NCBI RefSeq assembly: GCF_035920445.1
Contig: NZ_CP109162.1
Location: 2,790,001 to 2,854,000 of the forward strand
Direction: 5' to 3'
Source of the DNA: Nocardia sp. NBC_01730
GTDB taxonomy: Bacteria > Actinomycetota > Actinomycetes > Mycobacteriales > Mycobacteriaceae
DNA: 64,000 bases
Shown: positions 26,540-34,539 of the stretch, piece after piece
Numbering within the stretch: position 1 is the first letter of the stretch
How the letters are laid out: each line of letters opens with the position of its first letter
Notes under the pieces: model-generated
The model's database searches: none
What the model saw: the letters and a program-made list of their open reading frames with translations, nothing else
What the model was told of the DNA's origin: nothing
Translations under genes and position numbers: made by a program

Positions 26540-27846
26540 GCGCGATCAGCAGCGTGCGCGGCCGACAGGTCCTCGACTCCCGTGGACGACCCACGGTCGA
26601 GGTCGAGGTGGTCCTCCGAGACGGCGATGTCGCCCGCGCCTCGGTGCCGTCCGGTGCGTCCACCGGCACGCACGAAGCGCATGAGCTTCGTGATGGTGAC
26701 GAAGCGTTCTTCAACGGCCTAGGCGTGCTGTCCGCGGTGGAACATGTCAACGGAGAGATCGCCGCCGCGCTGCGCGGGCACGACGTGATGGACCAGCGGG
26801 GTTGCGACTCCCTGCTGCGCGAAGTCGACGGCACGCCCGGGCTGTCCCGGCTCGGCGCCAACGCCGTACTCGGCACCTCACTGGCGATCTGCCGAGCATC
26901 GGCGAAGGTGTCCGGGCAGCCGCTCTACCGCCGGATCGCCGAACTCGCCGGTGTCGCCGAGCCGGCACTGCCCATGCCGATGGTGAACATCCTGTCCGGC
27001 GGATTGCATGCCGGACGCGGGATGGACGTCCAGGACTTTCTTGCCGTGCCGATCGCGGCGACCTCGATGCTGGAGGCGATCCGGCTCACCGCGCGGGTCC
27101 GCGACGCGGCGACGGTGGTGTGTGCCGAACGCGGCCTGCCGACGCTGCTCGCCGATGAAGGCGGCCTGAGCCCCGGCTGCCGCACCGGACGGGATGCACT
27201 CGAATTGCTCATGGCCTCGATCGAACGCGCCGAACTCGAACCGGGTGTGGATGTCGCCATCGCGATCGATGTCGCGGCCGCGTCCCTGTACGACGGCACG
27301 ACCGGGGACTACCACTTGCGCAGGGAAGGGCGTCGGGTCGGTGCGGCGGAGATGATCGATATCATTTCGTCCTGGGTCGACGACTTCCCGATCGTGTCCA
27401 TCGAGGACGCGCTGGACGAGGAAGACTGGGACGGATGGCACACGCTGACCGCGCGGCTCGGAGATCGGGTGCGGCTCATCGGCGACGACCTGTTCACGAC
27501 GAACCCGTATCGCCTGTCCCAAGGGATCGCGAAGGGGTGCGCGACAGGTGTCCTCGTGAAGGTCAACCAGAATGGGACGCTCACCGGCACGCTCGAGGTT
27601 GTTTCCGCGGCCGACGCCGCCGACTACGTCTCCGTGGTGTCGGCGCGCTCCGGTGAGACCGAGGACGACTTCCTCGCTGATCTCGCGGTCGGCACCGCCG
27701 CGGGGCAGATCAAGGTCGGGTCGGTACGTTCGTCGGAACGACTGGCCAAGTACAACCAGCTGATTCGCATCGCGGAGGATAGCGACTTGCGATTCAGCCC
27801 GCTCCCCTTGCCCGGTTCGTTTCCCGCCGCCGAGTTGACCCCGTGA
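26536..27846 (+). CDS. Enolase paralogue in a catabolic operon
   Basis: A full-length, 436-residue enolase. SSVRGRQVLDSRGRPTVEVE and the mobile loop SGASTG open it. By position against E. coli enolase I see H158, E208 (ADEGG), metal ligands D245, E290 (SIEDALDEEDWDG) and D317 (GDDLF), K342 (KVNQ), R371, S372 and K393 (QIKVGS). Two changes stand out: the QEF glutamate is D167 (VQDF), and the usual His before RSGETED is A370. The housekeeping enolase is normally beside ftsB-like and ppx genes, not in an aromatic cluster. It may therefore act on another 2-phosphoglycerate-like or hydroxyacid substrate. It is four-base coupled to both neighbours. Confidence 0.87.
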   Translation: MSAISSVRGRQVLDSRGRPTVEVEVVLRDGDVARASVPSGASTGTHEAHELRDGDEAFFNGLGVLSAVEHVNGEIAAALRGHDVMDQRGCDSLLREVDGTPGLSRLGANAVLGTSLAICRASAKVSGQPLYRRIAELAGVAEPALPMPMVNILSGGLHAGRGMDVQDFLAVPIAATSMLEAIRLTARVRDAATVVCAERGLPTLLADEGGLSPGCRTGRDALELLMASIERAELEPGVDVAIAIDVAAASLYDGTTGDYHLRREGRRVGAAEMIDIISSWVDDFPIVSIEDALDEEDWDGWHTLTARLGDRVRLIGDDLFTTNPYRLSQGIAKGCATGVLVKVNQNGTLTGTLEVVSAADAADYVSVVSARSGETEDDFLADLAVGTAAGQIKVGSVRSSERLAKYNQLIRIAEDSDLRFSPLPLPGSFPAAELTP

Positions 27847-28862
27847 CCGCACCAGACCCTCGCGCGGGAGTGCGCGAGTTCCTGCGCAGGCAGGGATTAC
27901 TGCGCGCCGAGGAGTATGCGGAGCTGACCCCGCTGACCGGCGGAGTTTCGTCGGATCTATGGAAAGTGGACCTGCCGACCAGGACAGTGTGTGTCAAAGG
28001 AGCTCTGGCACAGCTCGAGGTCGCGCACGAGTGGCTCGCCCCCGTCTCGCGAAACCAGGTCGAGTACGACTGGCTACAGTTCGCCGCCCCGGTGTGCCCG
28101 GGTCACGTGCCGCAGGTCATCGCCCACGACGCCGAGGCGGGCTTGTTCGCGATGGAATTCCTACCGCCGGAGCGCTACCCGGTGTGGAAGGCAGAACTGC
28201 TCGGCGGGCACGTGGACGTTGCGGTCGCGCGAGCGGTCGGAGACCTCGTCGGCCGACTGCACTCGGCTAGCGCCGCTGATTCGCAGAGCGCGCTCCGATT
28301 CGCCACTGATGACAACTTCGACGCCTTGCGCATCGAGCCGTTCCTGCGGGTCACCGCAGAAATGCACCCGGATCTGCTGGAACGGTTCACCGAACTGGCC
28401 AGGACGACGGCGAGCACACACCTCGCCGTCGCGCACGGTGATGTCAGTCCGAAGAACATTCTGCTCGGTCCCGATGGCCCAGTGCTGTTGGACGCGGAGT
28501 GCGCGTGGTTCGGGGACCCGGCCTTCGACGTCGCCTTCTGCCTCAACCACCTGCTCATCAAGTCGGTCAAGCTGCCGGCTCACGCCGCCGAACTGCGCGC
28601 TGCGGCGCAAGCACTGGCCGAAGAGCACGCACGCCATATCGACTGGGAATCACCGACCGCGTTCGGCACGCGGGTGACGGCCCTGCTGCCGGCGCTCGCG
28701 CTGGCCCGCATCGATGGCACGTCCCCGGTGGAGTATCTCGATGCAGTTCAACGCCGCGAAGTCCGGAACGCCGGCCGGGCGCTGCTCGCCGATCCCGCAC
28801 TGACCGTCGACCAACTGCTCGACCGGTGGGCATCGGCCGGCTCGCTCCCTACCGGCTCCTAG
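27843..28862 (+). CDS. APH/choline-kinase-fold phosphotransferase
   Basis: A 339-residue kinase-like protein. A glycine-rich loop (TPLTGGVSSDLWKV) precedes the ATP-lysine candidate K52. The catalytic loop AHGDVSPKNILL carries D200 and N205, and the metal-binding Asp is D217 (LLDAEC, in place of DFG). These define the aminoglycoside phosphotransferase/methylthioribose-kinase fold, whose members phosphorylate hydroxyls of small molecules. Resistance is unlikely in this setting. It is coupled by a GTGA overlap to the enolase-like gene, so it probably phosphorylates a pathway intermediate that the enolase paralogue then uses. Confidence 0.85.
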   Translation: MTAPDPRAGVREFLRRQGLLRAEEYAELTPLTGGVSSDLWKVDLPTRTVCVKGALAQLEVAHEWLAPVSRNQVEYDWLQFAAPVCPGHVPQVIAHDAEAGLFAMEFLPPERYPVWKAELLGGHVDVAVARAVGDLVGRLHSASAADSQSALRFATDDNFDALRIEPFLRVTAEMHPDLLERFTELARTTASTHLAVAHGDVSPKNILLGPDGPVLLDAECAWFGDPAFDVAFCLNHLLIKSVKLPAHAAELRAAAQALAEEHARHIDWESPTAFGTRVTALLPALALARIDGTSPVEYLDAVQRREVRNAGRALLADPALTVDQLLDRWASAGSLPTGS

Positions 28863-28879
28863 TGAAGAGACAACTCACG

Positions 28880-29821
28880 ATGACATTCTCCCTCGCGACG
28901 ATCCGTGTCGACGACTCGCCGACCCCAGTACTCAGCATGGATGGCAGGCATTACCGGATCGCCGACCTCGCCCCGGAAGTTCTCGCACCGAACCCCGCAG
29001 CCGGGCTGATGACGGTGTTCGCGCACTGGACAGACACCGAACCGGTTTTGCTGCGGGCTGCCCGTGACCTCACCGATGGTGTGCTGACCTGCGCCGAAGT
29101 CAACGCGCCGAGCCGACTCGAGGACTGGCTGACGCCGTTGCGCTATCCGAACAAGGTCATCTGTACCGGCGCGAACTACTACGACCACCTGACGCAGGAC
29201 GGCGGCCACACCGACTTCACCAAGGACGCCAACATCCCGGTCTTCTTCCTCAAACCGCCCACCACAACCCTCGTCGGCCAGGGTAGGTCCGTGCGTTATC
29301 CCGTTCAGTCGAGCAAATTCGACTATGAACTCGAGCTGGCGTTCGTAATCGGCAAGCGCGGTCGGCGCATCGCGGTCGAAGAGGCTCGCGACTACGTCGC
29401 CGGATACACCATCGGCCTCGATCTGTCGGCGCGCGACTGGCAGCGCCATCCGAAACATCTGGCCAAGTTCGATCTGTTCGGCGGCAAGGCGTTCGACGAC
29501 AGCTGTCCCCTGGGGCCCGGCATCGTGCCCGCACGGTTCCTCGACGAGGGAAACCTGCAGCTGCGGTTCCACCTCAACGGCGAACTCCGGCAGAACGCCA
29601 ACACGAAAGACATGATCTGGTCAGTACCGGAACTAGTCGCCCGGATCAGCGAGCACATCACGCTTGAACCGGGAGATGTCGTGCTCACCGGCACTCCGGC
29701 TGGTGTTGGGCTGTCGACCGGCGTGTGGACCGAGGTCGGCGATCACCTCGTCGGCGAAATCTCCGGGCTGGGGTCGCTGCGTGTAGAGATCATCGAGGAT
29801 TGTGCGGATACCGTTGCGTGA
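28880..29821 (+). CDS. Fumarylacetoacetate hydrolase (FAH) family protein 2
   Basis: A 313-residue FAH-fold enzyme. The metal ligands are E150 and E152 (FDYELELAFVIG) and D181 (TIGLDLSARDWQ), with PNKVICTGANYYDHL at the start of the catalytic domain and TGTPAGVG near the end. I start at ATG 28880. The two FAH proteins in this operon share only the fold pattern, so they probably do different steps, for example hydrolysis and isomerisation or decarboxylation, as HpaG-type pairs do. It is the last gene of the block, with a hairpin terminator two bases after its stop. Confidence 0.87.
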   Translation: MTFSLATIRVDDSPTPVLSMDGRHYRIADLAPEVLAPNPAAGLMTVFAHWTDTEPVLLRAARDLTDGVLTCAEVNAPSRLEDWLTPLRYPNKVICTGANYYDHLTQDGGHTDFTKDANIPVFFLKPPTTTLVGQGRSVRYPVQSSKFDYELELAFVIGKRGRRIAVEEARDYVAGYTIGLDLSARDWQRHPKHLAKFDLFGGKAFDDSCPLGPGIVPARFLDEGNLQLRFHLNGELRQNANTKDMIWSVPELVARISEHITLEPGDVVLTGTPAGVGLSTGVWTEVGDHLVGEISGLGSLRVEIIEDCADTVA

Positions 29822-29823
29822 GT

Positions 29824-29845
29824 CTCAGCGCTTGTCGGCGCTGAG
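29824..29845 (+). terminator. Hairpin terminator of the catabolic operon
   Basis: CTCAGCGC and GCGCTGAG form 8-bp arms around a 6-base loop, immediately after the FAH 2 stop and followed by GTTCTTCC. Confidence 0.7.
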
Positions 29846-30050
29846 GTTCTTCCTGCGTCATCGACTGCTGCCCGGCCCGGAAGCGCCGTGGTCTTACGCG
29901 GTCTCGGCCAGGCGCTTCACCTCTCCGGGGAACTTCCCGGCGAGGACCACATGTTCGGGTTCGGTGTCGGCGCCCAGGTCCGCACCGAATCGAACATACA
30001 GACGGGGCCGCGGGTTTCTACGGCCACCTCGGCAGGGCGCGGCGGGCGAT

Positions 30051-30713
30051 TCAGTCACCAGCTTCCAAGATCGCCGTCAGCACCTGCAACGCGCGGTCCC
30101 GGTGTTCGTCGAGTTCGGCGACCACCTCGTCCACGGCACGGCGGCGGACGGCATCGAGAATTTTCTCATGCGCGTCCACAGTGGTGGCCCGCTCCTCAGG
30201 CGAGTTGTAGTACATCGCCCGGTACGCCTCTGTGGAGTCCCAGAGCAGCCGGATCAGGCGCATCGTGTGCGGCTGATCCGGCGACTCCAGCATCCCGAAA
30301 TGAAATCGGCGGTTCGCCGCCAGCTCGGCCGCGACGTCACCGCACCCAGCCGCCTCGGCACAGTCGCGCGCGGCCAGCGCGATCCGCTCCATGGCATCGT
30401 CGTCCAACGTGGGCAGTGCCCGGCGCACTGCCCGCTCCTCCAGCAGCTGTCGCAACGCGTAGATCTCCACGAGGTCTCCGGCGCGCAACTCTGTGATGAA
30501 GTAGCCACGACGGGCCCGGTACACCACCTGGCCCTCCTGCTCGAGCGCGCGCAGCGCTTCCCGCACCGGAGCCACGCTGACACCCAGGCTTTCGGCGATC
30601 TCCTCCTGCAGGACTCGCTGTCCCGGGCGGAACTCCCCCGCCACAATCGCCCGGCGCAGCCCGTCGAGGGCATGCTGGGCCGTCGTTCCCGGACCGTCCT
30701 GGCGCAATATCAT
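30051..30713 (-). CDS. GntR-family (FadR/FCD) transcriptional regulator
   Basis: A 220-residue regulator. The N-terminal winged helix reads DGLRRAIVAGEFRPGQRVLQ, then EEIAESLGVSVAPVREALRA. The C-terminal FCD effector domain (residues about 80-215) has the family's metal-site pattern with RRFHFGML and an AHEKILDAVR helix. ATG 30713 is 26 bases behind the stop of the acyl-CoA dehydrogenase on the same strand, so it is probably co-transcribed with it. A 30-bp palindrome in the promoter between the dehydrogenase and the CoA-transferase is a likely target. The effector is perhaps glutarate or its CoA ester. Confidence 0.88.
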   Translation of the reverse strand: MILRQDGPGTTAQHALDGLRRAIVAGEFRPGQRVLQEEIAESLGVSVAPVREALRALEQEGQVVYRARRGYFITELRAGDLVEIYALRQLLEERAVRRALPTLDDDAMERIALAARDCAEAAGCGDVAAELAANRRFHFGMLESPDQPHTMRLIRLLWDSTEAYRAMYYNSPEERATTVDAHEKILDAVRRRAVDEVVAELDEHRDRALQVLTAILEAGD

Positions 30714-30727
30714 CGCCGCGACTCTAT

Positions 30728-30745
30728 CGGTAGCCGCGGCTACCG
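30728..30745. repeat. Perfect 18-bp palindrome at the dehydrogenase/gntR junction
   Basis: CGGTAGCCGCGGCTACCG is fully self-complementary and overlaps the stop codon of the acyl-CoA dehydrogenase. It may be an RNA hairpin that adjusts gntR expression, or a second GntR site; neither is shown. Confidence 0.6.
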
Positions 30746-31909
30746 GAAAGCCTGGATCCCGGTCAGCGCGCCCCCGATCACCAGGGCGTGCACGTCGGCG
30801 GTGCCCTCGTAGGTAACCACCGACTCGAGATTGGCCATGTGTCGGATGACCGGGTACTCCAACGTGATTCCGTTCGCGCCGAGCACCTGCCGGGCGGTGC
30901 GGGCAACCTCCAGTGCGGCGTTGACGTTGCCCAGCTTGCCCATGCTGACCTGCTCGGGTTGCAGCCGCCCCGCGTCCTTGAGCCGGCCGAGTTGCAGCGC
31001 CAGCAGGACTGCCCGGTTGACCTCCAGCGCCATCGCCGCAAGCTTCTGCTGCTGGATCTGGAAGGACGCGATCGGCTTGCCGAACTGTACCCGGGTAGTG
31101 CTGTAGTCCACGGCGGCCTCCAGGCAGGCCCGCGCCGCACCGGCCGCACCCCACACAATGCCGTAGCGGGCCTCGTTCAGTGATGACAGTGGACCGCGCA
31201 ACGAGGTCGCTTCGGGCAACGTCGCCGCAGCGGGCAGCCGCACTTCATCGAAGACCAGCTCCGAGGTGACCGACGCGCGCAGCGACAGCTTCTTGTGGAT
31301 GTCCACGGTGGTGAAGCCCTTCGTGCCCTTGGGCACCAGAAATCCCCGGATTCCCTCCTCGGTGCGCGCCCAGACCACGGCGACATCGGCCAGCGAGCCG
31401 TTGGTGATCCACATCTTCTGCCCGCGAAGGATCCAGTCTTCGCCATCACGGCGAGCGTAGGTGCGCATCGATCCCGGATCCGACCCCGAGTCCGGTTCGG
31501 TCAGTCCGAAACAGCCGACCGCCTCACCGGCGGCCATTCGCGGCAGCCACTCCTGCTTCTGCTCCTCCGATCCCCACCGGTGGATCGCGAACATCGCCAG
31601 CGAGCCCTGGACCGACACCATGCTGCGGATCCCGCTGTCGCCTGCCTCGAGCTCGAGGCAGGCCAGCCCGTAGGCCGTCGCGCTCGTCCCAGCACAGCCA
31701 TAGCCCTCCAGGTGCATTCCCAGCACACCGAGTTTGCCCAACTCGCTGATCAGTTCGCGAGGCACTCGGCCCTCGTCGAACCAGTCTCCGACCGCGGGCA
31801 CAACCCGGGTCCGAACAAACGCCCGGACCGTGTCACGGATGTCCCGTTCCTCGTCAGAGAGCATCGTGTCGATGGAAAGAAAATCTTGCAGGGCTGCTGC
31901 AGCGAGCAT
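30740..31909 (-). CDS. Acyl-CoA dehydrogenase, glutaryl-CoA dehydrogenase-like
   Basis: A 389-residue flavoprotein. ATG 31909 is preceded by AAGGAGG at a good spacing, so the ten-residue longer frame is rejected. LTEPDSGSDPGSMRTYARRD is the acyl-CoA/FAD motif, and VVTYEGTADVHALVIG near the C-terminus contains the catalytic glutamate (YEGT). SVQGSLAMFAIHRWGSEEQK closely resembles glutaryl-CoA dehydrogenases, which oxidise and decarboxylate glutaryl-CoA to crotonyl-CoA. The divergent CoA-transferase would supply the CoA ester. Other short-chain acyl-CoA dehydrogenases cannot be excluded. Confidence 0.85.
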   Translation of the reverse strand: MLAAAALQDFLSIDTMLSDEERDIRDTVRAFVRTRVVPAVGDWFDEGRVPRELISELGKLGVLGMHLEGYGCAGTSATAYGLACLELEAGDSGIRSMVSVQGSLAMFAIHRWGSEEQKQEWLPRMAAGEAVGCFGLTEPDSGSDPGSMRTYARRDGEDWILRGQKMWITNGSLADVAVVWARTEEGIRGFLVPKGTKGFTTVDIHKKLSLRASVTSELVFDEVRLPAAATLPEATSLRGPLSSLNEARYGIVWGAAGAARACLEAAVDYSTTRVQFGKPIASFQIQQQKLAAMALEVNRAVLLALQLGRLKDAGRLQPEQVSMGKLGNVNAALEVARTARQVLGANGITLEYPVIRHMANLESVVTYEGTADVHALVIGGALTGIQAFR

Positions 31910-31951
31910 GGGGGCCTCCTTGACGTTGGGCTGATCCACACCCTACCGTAT

Positions 31952-31981
31952 GAATCTTAGATTTTCGAAAATCGAAGATTC
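31952..31981. promoter_or_regulatory. 30-bp nested palindrome in the glutarate-type divergent promoter
   Basis: Outer arms GAATCTT and AAGATTC share a centre with the perfect 14-bp palindrome GATTTTCGAAAATC (31960-31973). Across all 30 bases only one pair is mismatched. It occupies nearly half of the 82-base gap between the two starts, so one bound regulator, probably the GntR protein, could control both genes. Confidence 0.75.
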
Positions 31982-31991
31982 GAGGTAGTTG

Positions 31992-33116
31992 ATGTCCGAA
32001 GCTCTGCACAACCTGCGGGTTCTCGACTTCTCGCGGATCCTGGCCGGGCCCTTCGCAACGATGCAGCTCGCCGATTTCGGTGCCACGGTGACCAAGGTCG
32101 AACGCCCCGGCACCGGCGATGACACCCGCTCCTGGGGTCCGCCCTACGATGAGCGCGGGCAGGCGACCTACTTTCAGGCGGTCAATCGCAACAAGGACAG
32201 CATCGTCCTGGACCTGACCGACGAGCACGATCTCGCCGAGGCCCGGCGACTCGCCGCCGGCGCCGACGTGGTCGTCGAGAACTTCCGCCCCGGCCTCATG
32301 GCAGAGTTCGGGCTCGACTACGACCAGCTCCGGTCGGCCAACCCCGGGCTCGTCTACTGCTCGATCACCGGCTTCGGCCGCGGCCCCGGAGCCGCGCTCC
32401 CCGGCTATGACCTGCTGATTCAGGCACTCGGCGGGCTGATGAGCGTCACCGGCGGCACCGGCGGCGAGCCCCAGAAGGTCGGGGTCGCCGTCGTCGACGT
32501 CATAGCCGGCCTGTTCGCCGCCACCGGCATCCTGACCGCACTCCACCACCGGAGAGCTACCGGCGAGGGCCAGCGGGTCGACATCGACCTGCTGTCCTGT
32601 CTGCTCGCGGCCTTGGTCAACCAGGCCAGCGCCTACACCTCGGCTGGCATGGTGCCGACCCGGATGGGCAACCGCCATCCCAGCATCGCCCCATATGAGC
32701 TGCTTTCCTGCGCCGACGGCGACCTGGTCCTCGCCGTCGGCAACGACCGCCAGTTCGCCGCGCTGTGCGATGTGCTCGGCGCACCACACCTCCCGGACGA
32801 TCCGAGGTTCACTACCAACTCCGCCCGTGTCCAGCACCGGGACCTACTGCGTACCGAACTGGAACGCCGCCTCGCCTCGGGCACGGCCGCCGGCTGGGCT
32901 ACGGCGCTGGCACGGGTACGTGTCCCGGCAGGCACCGTCAACGACATCGCCGGCGCCTTCGACCTCGCGACCGGACTCGGCCTCGACCCCATCGTCGAAC
33001 TCCCCCGCGGGGACGGCGGCGACGTCTCTTTGTGCCGAAACCCCATCAACCTGTCGGCGACCCCGGCCACCTACCGATCGGCACCACCACCGCTGCCCGA
33101 CGCGAAGGGTGAATGA
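31992..33116 (+). CDS. Class III CoA-transferase (CaiB/BaiF), probable glutarate CoA-transferase
   Basis: A 374-residue protein starting MSEALHNLRVLDFSRILAGP, the standard CaiB/BaiF beginning. The catalytic aspartate is D140 (LPGYDLLIQALGG), and GGEPQKVGVAVVDVIAGLFA is another family block. Class III enzymes move CoA between acids through an aspartyl-CoA ester. Pairing with a glutaryl-CoA-dehydrogenase-like gene across a shared operator points to glutarate activation (succinyl-CoA:glutarate transferase type). ATG 31992 has GAGG six bases upstream. The acid specificity is inferred from context. Confidence 0.87.
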   Translation: MSEALHNLRVLDFSRILAGPFATMQLADFGATVTKVERPGTGDDTRSWGPPYDERGQATYFQAVNRNKDSIVLDLTDEHDLAEARRLAAGADVVVENFRPGLMAEFGLDYDQLRSANPGLVYCSITGFGRGPGAALPGYDLLIQALGGLMSVTGGTGGEPQKVGVAVVDVIAGLFAATGILTALHHRRATGEGQRVDIDLLSCLLAALVNQASAYTSAGMVPTRMGNRHPSIAPYELLSCADGDLVLAVGNDRQFAALCDVLGAPHLPDDPRFTTNSARVQHRDLLRTELERRLASGTAAGWATALARVRVPAGTVNDIAGAFDLATGLGLDPIVELPRGDGGDVSLCRNPINLSATPATYRSAPPPLPDAKGE

Positions 33117-33247
33117 GCCCGACAGGCAGCTATCCCTCGTATTTCGTTATGACGACCTCGGGAACCGGTATCCCCCCGACCATTGCCCGGGTCCGATCGG
33201 TTCGGGCATGGTCGATCTGCAATCTCCACACGGCGGACAGGATATTC

Positions 33248-33769
33248 ATGCGTAGCGATCGGCAACCCCACATCGTGGTGATGGGTGTGACAGGTTCCGG
33301 GAAGACGACGATCGCGCGGCAGGTGGCCGGCATGACGACCGCTCAGTTCCTGGATACCGACGACCTGCATCCCCGGTCGAACATCGAGAAGATGGCCGCG
33401 GGCATCGCGCTGACCGACGAGGACCGGGCACCGTGGCTCGAGGCAGTCCGCGACTGGATACAGTCGCGAAGCGGTAGGTGTGTGGTGGCGTGCTCCGCGT
33501 TGCGTCGACGCTATCGGGACGTTATCCGCAACGTTTCCGAGCCGGTTGCTTTCGTGCACCTCAACGGCGAGCCCGACACGATCCGGCTGCGGATGTCCGC
33601 CCGAAGCGGCCACTTCATGCTGCCCGCCCTGCTGGAGTCGCAACTGGCACTGCTCGAACCTCTCGAGCGCGACGAGTTCGGAATTGTCGTGGATGTCGGG
33701 GCGGCGCCTGGCGAGATCGCACGGTTGGCGGTCGACTTCTTGACGGCAGACCGAAAGGTGGCGCGATGA
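33248..33769 (+). CDS. Gluconokinase
   Basis: A 173-residue P-loop kinase. HIVVMGVTGSGKTTIARQVA contains Walker A (13-20), and FLDTDDLHPRSNIEKMAAGI and LTDEDRAPWLEAVRDWI are the gluconate-kinase lid and substrate motifs. CSALRRRYRDVIR fits the same family. It phosphorylates D-gluconate at O6 with ATP. The start is ATG 33248, following AGGA; the longer frame to 33113 has no family resemblance. Its stop overlaps the start of the SDR gene (ATGA), so the next two enzymes are coupled to it. Confidence 0.93.
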   Translation: MRSDRQPHIVVMGVTGSGKTTIARQVAGMTTAQFLDTDDLHPRSNIEKMAAGIALTDEDRAPWLEAVRDWIQSRSGRCVVACSALRRRYRDVIRNVSEPVAFVHLNGEPDTIRLRMSARSGHFMLPALLESQLALLEPLERDEFGIVVDVGAAPGEIARLAVDFLTADRKVAR

Positions 33770-34539
33770 GTGCCCATCGGAGTTTCGACGTCGAGGGCAA
33801 GGTTGCCCTCGTAACCGGATCGAGCCGTGGAATCGGCTACGCATTGGCAACCGGGCTCGCCGAGGCGAGGGCGGTGGTCGTGCTCAACGGCCGTGATTCC
33901 GCGTCACTCGAGCGCAGTCGGGACGAGATCACCGACAGCACCGGTGGCGTCGTCCACATCTGCGCGTTCGATGCGACGGATTCCCGGCAGGTGGCTGCTG
34001 CGGCGAAGCAAGTCGAGGCCGACGTCGGTCCCGTGGACATTGTGGTGAACAACACCGGAATCCAGCATCGGAGCCCGCTCCTCGATTTCTCCGATGACGA
34101 CTTCCGACGTGTACTGGACACCAACCTCTTCAGCGCCTTCTGCGTAGGACGCGAGTTCGCCCGCGCCATGGTCGACCGTGGACGCGGGAAGATTGTCAAC
34201 ATCTGCTCCGTACAGAGCGAGCTGGGCCGGACGGGTATCGCGCCGTACGCGGCGAGCAAGGGCGGTCTGAAGATGCTCACTCGCGGAATGTGCGCGGATT
34301 GGGGTCCGCTCGGGCTGCAGGTCAACGCGATCGCGCCCGGTTACTTCGACACGGAGCTGACGGAGGCACTCGTGCACGACGACGCGTTCAGTGCCTGGCT
34401 CGCCAGGCGCACTCCGGCCGGCCGATGGGGGCGTCCCGAGGAACTCGTCGGTGCGCTGCTCTTCCTCGCCTCCTCGGCGGCGGACTTCGTCAACGGCCAG
34501 ATCTTGTACGTCGACGGCGGCTTGACCGCGGTCGTATGA
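33766..34539 (+). CDS. SDR oxidoreductase, gluconate 5-dehydrogenase-like
   Basis: A classical 257-residue short-chain dehydrogenase: TGSSRGIG at 17-24, NNTGIQHR (the NNAG position), and the catalytic S148, Y161 and K165 (APYAASKGGLKM). FDVEGKVALVTGSSRGIGYA and GGLTAVV at the ends are close to the IdnO/Gno type that interconverts D-gluconate and 5-ketogluconate. It is flanked by gluconokinase and a D-2-hydroxyacid dehydrogenase with four-base overlaps, which supports sugar-acid metabolism. Confidence 0.85.
   Translation: MSAHRSFDVEGKVALVTGSSRGIGYALATGLAEARAVVVLNGRDSASLERSRDEITDSTGGVVHICAFDATDSRQVAAAAKQVEADVGPVDIVVNNTGIQHRSPLLDFSDDDFRRVLDTNLFSAFCVGREFARAMVDRGRGKIVNICSVQSELGRTGIAPYAASKGGLKMLTRGMCADWGPLGLQVNAIAPGYFDTELTEALVHDDAFSAWLARRTPAGRWGRPEELVGALLFLASSAADFVNGQILYVDGGLTAVV

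Noticed and set aside
27843..28862. Antibiotic-resistance aminoglycoside phosphotransferase
   Set aside because: The catalytic loop is generic for the APH fold, and the gene is translationally coupled to catabolic genes, so a metabolic kinase is more likely.
30721..30736. Fifth possible LacI-type operator
   Set aside because: It matches only 10 of 16 positions of the consensus and lies outside the cluster, after a terminator.
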